Below are positions 57,781 through 64,000 of a stretch of 64,000 nt of DNA, one piece after another. Location of the stretch: assembly GCA_936432065.2 (NCBI GenBank), contig OW386286.2:114043519-114107518 (forward strand), written 5' to 3'. Position 1 is the stretch's first letter. Every line of letters begins with the position of its first letter. The stretch comes from Rutpela maculata. Its lineage: Eukaryota > Arthropoda > Insecta > Coleoptera > Cerambycidae. The notes beneath the pieces were generated by a model. It was not told where the DNA came from. It saw only the letters and a program-made list of their open reading frames with translations, and did not search any database. A program made the translations under genes and the position numbers.

Positions 57781-58529
57781 AATTGAAGGAGTGGATGAAT
57801 AAAGGTGTTAATTAACAAATTAGATAAAGGTGCTAATGTTACTTATAGACTGGCGGTACATGACCAGTCAGGTGCAACGTTTTTAAAATGCATGCCAATC
57901 ATATATATATGAATGAAATTACCATGAATATGCCAGAAACGCAAATTTTAGGCAGTCGTCGCGTGCAGAAGGGTGTGCAAATCGATTTTTTTTTTCTTTT
58001 AAAATGGATGCCAATAGTGCCAAACCAAAAACCGTGAAAAAGAATCCTGCGGAAATTCATTGGTATGCAGTTTCAGCGCGCAAAACAACTTTTGATGCGC
58101 TCATTAAATCGTAAAAATTTTTGGTGTTCTTGATTTTGGATTTTTTTTCAAGGCTTTTCGTTTTGCACTATTGGCATCCATTAAAAAAAAAAACAAAAAA
58201 AATCGATTTGCACACCCTTGTGCACACGACGACTGCCTAAAATTTGCGTTTCTAGGATATTCATGGTAATTTCATTCATATATATGATTGGCATCCATTT
58301 TAAAAATGTTGCACCTGACTGGTCATGTAACCCCAGTCTATTATTAACATCCTTATCGACTAGAGGCGCCTATATCAATTTGGTATCTAAGAATATAGTC
58401 ATAGAGATGAAGAGAAATGTGGTGATAAGTTGTAACATCACTTAAGACCTTCATCGAATAGGATAATTCAATTTTTGAAAAAACGTCAATTAACACCTTT
58501 ATCCATCCACTTCTTCAATTGTTCAGGAT
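57781..58529. mobile_element. Foldback element, about 750 bp
   Basis: Outer arms: GAATTGAAGGAGTGGATGAATAAAGGTGTTAATT at 57781 and its mirror at about 58488-58523. Inner arms of about 190 bp, 57850-58040 and 58155-58342, share GACCAGTCAGGTGCAAC, ATTACCATGAATAT and TGGATGCCAATAGTGC. The spacer between inner arms is about 115 bp. Confidence 0.65.
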
Positions 58530-59639
58530 ATCTATAGGCTAGTTTTTTGCAAAACTATTGCTCAATGCTGTAATATTAAAATTTTAAGTTTTTGTCATGG
58601 AGGTGCCTCGGAGAAAGTCGTGTGAAGTGCTTCTTCATGTCGCCACATGACAGTATTAAAAATCAAATTTTCGGAAGTTTTTTGAGTTCATTTGCATGAT
58701 TGGGACAATATTTCTGTTGGAAGTATACATGCACTGTCGATTTATGAAGGCTTCGAATTGTAACAAATTACTTCTGTTTCTTAAGAGACATTTATCTAAT
58801 TTTACTGGTCTAAATATTTCCAATCTGATTGCTATATTTTATCACCTGTGTGGTATATAATCTAAGTCTCAAAATACGATATGAGAATTTAATTGTCTCT
58901 ATTAAAAAAGTAATCAAGATTAGCATAAAGACAAGTGGTAAAAAGATCATAGAATTTTAAATATATCATTTTAGTAAATAATAAGCATTGGTAGGAAATC
59001 ATCTTGTATAACATTCTTTCTACATGAACTACTAAGTCATATATATTTTTTATAAATACCTCTCTACAATCATCAAATGACATCTAGGTTTGAAGTATGT
59101 GGAATGACTTAAATACGCATAGTGAATGAAATGAAATGCACTTACAAATTGTATTCTTGAAGTTATACACACAAACGTGACAGATTTCCTACCCGACCCT
59201 ATTGTCACATTTTTTACATGAATATAGGTACGTAAAATGAGTAAGTTTGTGTATGCGAAGTAAAATATAACAGCTACATTTCAGAACTCATGTTTTAAGA
59301 GATGCTGTTCTAGCACTTGCTAGTTTGACTAACAATTTATGACTGGTTACATCTAACGTATTTGAGATTGACGGAATATTGGTATGATATTGGATGCTTC
59401 ATCAAAGAGCCTATGAGAAGATTATCTGCTGGACATATGAAATATTCTTTTGAAAAAGAACTATTACACTGTGGTATAAACCTTCATGGAAATAATTTTC
59501 TTGCATCCTTATTTTCAAACATAGTTTGGGATTTTTCACCAGATAAATGAAATATTTGCTGTTATCGTATTATCTTTGATTTATTACAAACTAAATGATA
59601 ACTAGAGAAACTCATCAAAAATATTGTTTATTTGTTTTT
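58530..59639. other. Unassigned interval
   Basis: No recognised gene. A short plus-strand stretch (59290-59335) reads LRDAVLALASLTNN, which is suggestive of a protein but has stops around it and no family could be assigned. Confidence 0.35.
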
Positions 59640-60098
59640 ATTATTATTACATTAAGTTAGATGGCAAAGTCGTTTAAACTTCTAATTTGTTCCGAGTATT
59701 AATGGGAAGAGTCAGCAGTTTTTAAATGAGTTCGTTGAGACTGCAGAAACGCACAGTCATTCGATAAAGTTCCAATCCCTATTTATTCTATTAGAGAGGT
59801 AGTACTGGCGGCATAGTTTATGAAATTCTTCCTTACTAGTTTATAGTTGTGTCCCCTTACTCTTTAGATCAATTGTATAATGACCGTGTAATATTTTGTA
59901 GGATTCTATTAGATCACCACGAAGTCTATTGGGGTTGTAAAGTGCAGTTATGTGAGGCATTGTTTGTAAGTTAAGGGACAAATTACAGGAGAAAGTTTGG
60001 TAATTCATCTTGGGTTTTTCTAGTGCTTGAATGTCTAATGAAATATGGGTTTCATATTGATTTTATATATTTTTTCAAGAAGCTTCGTTGAGATGTTC

Positions 60099-60365
60099 TT
60101 AACACGTTGACTGCCATCTCGGTCTATATGACCGAAGTTTTTATTGTCTATGAGGCCAACTCGGTCCATAAGACCGAGTACTTATATTTGCCCTCTGGGC
60201 CGATTCGGTCTATAAGACCGAGTCATGTTTTTGTGATCTCTGGATCGTCTGGAATCTCCCAGCGACTCGGTCCAGCACACTTCTATTGTTATTAATAGAC
60301 CGAGATGGCGTAGTAAAGGACCGAGACCTTTTTTGACGTTTTTTTGGCAATTTTTTTTTTTTTCA
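60099..60365. mobile_element. TTAA-bounded palindrome-rich repeat P1 (piggyBac-type MITE?)
   Basis: TTAACACGTTGACTGCCA starts at 60099. Within 200 bp there are four palindromic pairs: CTCGGTCTATATGACCGA at 60118, CTCGGTCCATAAGACCGAG at 60160-60178, TTCGGTCTATAAGACCGAG at 60204-60222, and ACTCGGTCCA with TAGACCGAG across 60265-60305. The right end is not defined. A second copy begins at 63863. Confidence 0.6.
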
Positions 60366-60594
60366 AAATATTGTGTGTCAATTCATAGTGTATTAGCCGA
60401 TGATATTCATGGCCTGGGGGGATATTTCATTTGGTTAAACCGTTGCTATCGGTTGGCGCCTGGGGATTATTAGAGCCAACATGAATAACAGAACACTTGT
60501 TTTTGTTGAGAGCAAGCTTTCAAAGAGTATACCATTCTTCGATTCTCTGTAAATCAATAACTAACTCCTGATAGTGAGTTAGTGGATTGTTATA

Positions 60595-61432
60595 CAGTAG
60601 TGGCATGTTAAAATATTGAGTCGATGCCAAGGTAAGGTAGAAGAGAAGAGAAATGGACAAATAATATGCTGAAAAGAAAGAGATTTAACCTACACTGTAG
60701 CCACTTTTCTCTCTAGCTACTTTTAGTCGTCAAGATAATCCTTCCTCTTTTACTGAATTTTCTTTGTGATACATTTGCGTCAACTCATTCTGTTTCTGTC
60801 ATTTCTTCATAATTAGACAAAGACTATGTTTTGAGGACATGGATGAACTATGGATAAAAAAACGGCACGCCCATATTTGCCTGCCTGTTCAATTTAGACA
60901 TCCGAACGGGATGCGCGCACGTGTAGACTGGGAGGAGCTTCTAACCTGTTGCCAGCAATGCATGCCGAGATTTGACATTGGGGGAAATTGGGGAACGTAA
61001 ATTATTTTACGCCATGTTAAAATACGCAGCATAAATCTAACAAATCATGATGTTTCTATAAACTACTGTTAATTAAATTATTTTAACAAGAAACCAATTG
61101 CAAATAAAGCCGTATTAATCAATAATTGGATTCCATCCGATTTCGCATTTTCTTTTTACCCCACTTTATCCCATCACTGCAGAGTATTCGCTTTGACATC
61201 CCCACCTAAAATGACTGTGATCTGGAAAGGAGAGAAATCAGTTGTTTTCATCATAAACGTCTCAAGCTGTAGGAGGGACAATAAGAGGGGATAGAGGGCG
61301 GAACTTTTAACATACACAAGTGCTGGCATCGTTGTTATTATATCGCTCTCTTTCGCGTACATTATTTTGCTCTTTATATTTCACTCTATCTTATTATGGG
61401 GATTGACCCAAGAACTTTGGCTGCCACTACTG
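60595..61432. mobile_element. 838-bp DNA transposon in the LINE, TA/TATA target
   Basis: Starts CAGTAGTGGCA and ends TGCCACTACTG, with TATA at 60591-60594 and 61433-61436. Removing it restores LINE sequence from TKIYSS on to the next segment. Terminal repeat is short (11 bp); no transposase. Tc1/mariner-type is the likeliest class. Confidence 0.65.
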
Positions 61433-61666
61433 TATATCTTGGTACCATCGGCAAACATGGATATCTCGGTTTTTAGCCCTACTATAAGGTCACTAAGGTA
61501 AACGTTAAATAGGACGGGGCCCAGCACGGAACCTTAGGAACTCCACTTGTCTACCGCTCCTGCCAGATAAGAAGTCCTCGATCCAACCTAATAAGTTTCC
61601 CCTAATACCACAAAATTCCAGTTTTTGAATCAGTCTATTGTGAGGAACCTGGTCAAAGGCTTTCTT

Positions 61667-61861
61667 GAAATCAAGGTAAATTATGTCTACCAGGTCATTT
61701 CTATCCACTGACAAAGTCCAGGAGTTAACGCACTCCACCGGATTAGATACTGTTGATCTACTGGGAAATCAAGATAAATTATGTCTACCAGTTCATTTCT
61801 ATTCACTGACAAAGTCCAGGAGTTAACGCACTCCAGCAGATTAGATACTGTTGATCTACTG
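61667..61861. repeat. 98-bp tandem duplication within the LINE
   Basis: Two copies start at about 61667 and 61764 (GAAATCAAG(G/A)TAAATTATG...GATCTACTGG). They differ at about six positions, so the duplication is not brand new. Confidence 0.9.
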
Positions 61862-62319
61862 GGAAGAAACCCGTGCTGTTTCTTGGCAATTGCTTCGTTT
61901 TCAAGGAAAAATGTAAACCACAATTTTTCCATCATCTTGCTAGGTATGGTGGTTAAGCTTACTTACCTGTAGTTTCCAGGGTCGAATTTTCTGCATTTTT
62001 TATATATTGGGGTGATAGTCGACTTTTCCATTGGTTGATATTTTTACTTCCTCTAATGGCAGTTTCATAAGACTTGTTAAGTGATCCACTACTGAAGAGA
62101 TGTTCCCAAGGAATATTGGATGGATACCATCTGGTCCTGGACTACAGTCCAGTTTAATGTCCTTGAGTGCACTTACTACCTTGTTTTCTGTTGTATTTAC
62201 TGTAGTAAGAGAGTTTGCTACTTTTGGGCTGTGGAGAATATCTGGAAGATTGATCATGGGTTCTACACCAAAGTTTTCCATGAATTCCAAATATGTTAGC
62301 TAATACTTCAGGGTTGCTT

Positions 62320-63862
62320 ACTAATTCTCCGTTGCCATCACTCTAGATTGCTGAGCACTTTTGATATATCTATAGAGACGCTTATTACTTTTGTACTCAT
62401 GAGCACACCAAAAAGCTCCTAAGCACTTTATGCCTCCTGAGCACTTTAAAGGTCTTGCGAGCAAGGTATAATATTTACATGAAATTTGTATAAAGCAATG
62501 TCTACATTGCTTTATAAGCCTTGTAAGAAATCTTTATAAAAGTCATCGTCTCAAATTTTCTTGTAAGAACTCTTTTAAAGCCACAATAAGTGCGAAATAA
62601 GCACAGTATGTTAGTTGGGATGGGTACATAAACGCCATTAAACATTTAAACTCCCATCCAGTTTAGAAAAAATATATATATTAGAGTAATGGTCCACTCT
62701 GTATAATTTTTGTCAAAAATAAGTTTTTTTTTTTAGAATATTCAAGTCGAAAAATTGCGTTTATAGAGAAAGTTTTCACCATTTTTATTTTACCTTATAA
62801 TTTTTTATACCTAACTAAAAACTTAAAAGCTTAAATTTGAGGGACCACTAAAAATATATAAGAAGTATTTCAGTGAGAAACTAATTTTTTTATTATTTTT
62901 ATTGGCATTTTCGCTAAATTAGAAAAATATATAGTGCATTCGGCAAATTGTGACATTCTTTTTCTACATTGTCAGCCTAGGTCGTTTTGGTTGGACTTTG
63001 TCCCATTTATAAATAACACTTAAATTCAATGCAGTTCTAGCCTCAATGGAATAAGATACTCCATTATTTAAATTTTTAAAAAGTGGTAGTGAATTTAAAG
63101 CACTTTTTCATGAACACTTTACTTAGTGCTTAGTGCACGAAAAATAAAAGCATTTTTTTTCGGTGCTTAGTACTCACGAGGACTTTTGTTAGTGCTCAAC
63201 ACAGCTTTGACTACCATACCCACTTTTACAGGACAGAGACCATGGCCAAAGATGCAGCATCATTCTCGTTTAATGTGTACTACAAATGCACAACATGGTG
63301 AGTCTAAACTTATAAGGAAATTTAATGTCCGGTTAAAATACTATTTTACAGTAGAAAATAACTAATAGAAGAATGTCAAATATGTATGGCTTTAATGTGT
63401 ACAAATAAAAAAATATGTGATCCGTAAGAGCATTACGGTCTAAAGGAAACAATAATTTTTCTGTTGTAGTTGTTTCTTCATACTTCAAATCTGGAAGTCT
63501 ATAAATATATTTCAGACAGAATTTTATATTGGTGAATTCATCTGATTACATTGCCGTGTGCATCAATGATGAATATTGAATTATCACGTATTATCTAAAA
63601 ATCTCATGTTTTCGTTGCAAGCTTCAAAAAATGAATTATAACTGTAGGTTAAAATAAAATTTCATTACAATTTGATAGTTTTATAATTTTTTCTGTTAAA
63701 AAAATTTGTTTAAAGAAAGGTATCTATAACAAATAATGTTTATCATGAGTTAATCAAACATTGGAGTGTACATCTGCTTTTGCTCTCAGGAACACAGATG
63801 CTATTTAATATGTTTAAATGCATTCAGGTGAATCCACGATTTTCTAATCAAAAAACAATTAT
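62320..63862. other. Unassigned interval with GAGCACTTT-like motifs
   Basis: No gene recognised. AGTGCTTAG/CTAAGCACT and GAGCACTTT variants recur at 62400-62460 and inverted at 63090-63205, perhaps ends of another inverted-repeat element. Confidence 0.35.
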
Positions 63863-64000
63863 TTAACACGTTGACTGCCATCTCGGTCTATATGACCGAG
63901 GTTTTTATTGTCTATGAGGCCAACTCGGTCCATAAGACCGAGTACTTATATTTGCCCTGTGGGCCGACTCGGTCTATAAGACCGAGTCATGTTTTTGGGA
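63863..64000. mobile_element. Palindrome-rich repeat P2, cut by the window end
   Basis: The same start (TTAACACGTTGACTGCCATC) and the same order of palindromes as P1, at 63882-63900, 63924-63942 and 63968-63986. It differs from P1 by only a few bases over 138 bp; two of these differences restore perfect palindromy relative to P1. Confidence 0.7.

Larger units (their letters stand above)
59640..62300 (-). pseudogene. CR1-like LINE RT remnant, broken by two insertions
   Basis: Minus strand, 5' to 3': SPGPDGIHP (about 62140), KKQHGFLPSRSTVSNLLECVN (61740-61880), VDIIYLDFKKAFDQVPHNRL, GSVLGPVLFNVYLSDL (about 61480), MFADGTKIYSS, DLQRIEEW (about 60545), and RLRGDLIESYKILHG (about 59920). This is the RT order of CR1/Jockey LINEs. 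FADD is changed to FADG, there are stops, a 98-bp internal tandem duplication at 61667-61861, and two inserted elements (60595-61432 and from 60099). Confidence 0.85.

Noticed and set aside
59290..59550. Plus-strand stretch reading LRDAVLALASLTNN and a following 62-residue frame
   Set aside because: Briefly protein-like, but stops intervene, splice signals are not convincing and no family could be named.

Overview
This is eukaryotic, almost certainly insect, nuclear DNA. It is strongly AT-rich, has GT-AG introns, and is packed with transposable elements of kinds common in insects: piggyBac-like ends on TTAA, Helentron/HINE-like elements with GTCY microsatellites, hAT and Harbinger remnants, non-LTR retrotransposons and tRNA-derived SINEs. 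The repeat load suggests a large genome, perhaps a beetle; the species cannot be fixed from the sequence.

One host gene is recognisable. It runs on the + strand from 24064 to 51634 and encodes a secretory-pathway Ca2+/Mn2+ P-type ATPase (SPCA; ATP2C1 in vertebrates, SPoCk in Drosophila, PMR1 in yeast). I could place 11 exons (24064-24206, 27253-27498, 29070-29331, 33046-33283, 33379-33671, 40725-41247, 44915-45230, 45293-45434, 46858-47049, 49269-49506, 51513-51634). All splice phases agree and the sum is 2715 nt, or 904 codons plus stop. The extreme N-terminus, probably a short upstream exon with the start codon, was not found. Two introns are minimal (95 and 62 bp); the others (1.4-7.1 kb) are filled with transposons.

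Layout: 1-24000 is intergenic or upstream intronic DNA. It holds Helentron-like copies, a degraded piggyBac-like element (2948-6193) with a foldback element nested inside, several hairpin elements, a hAT transposase pseudogene (9375-10110), a degenerate tandem array (11520-12900), a long TA microsatellite, two copies of a tRNA-related SINE (one split by a 720-bp insertion), and a three-copy Helentron-like cluster between inverted arms (17884-20866). 24064-51634 is the SPCA gene; its introns hold six LINE fragments (five antisense), one antisense SINE, several foldback elements, a palindromic 20-bp array (28040-28910) and a 317-bp triplication (36698-37648). 51640-64000 has no recognisable host gene. 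It contains a Harbinger-like remnant with a Myb/SANT-like fragment, a hAT N-terminal fragment, a 750-bp foldback element, a CR1-like LINE broken by two DNA transposons, and two copies of a TTAA-bounded repeat made of CTCGGTC...GACCGAG palindromes.

No CRISPR, prokaryotic operon or viral gene was seen. Apart from the ATPase, the ORFs I examined are transposon remnants, antisense shadows or chance frames. The most unusual material is the palindrome clusters at TTAA-type transposon ends, the palindromic tandem array, and the density of long-armed foldback elements.
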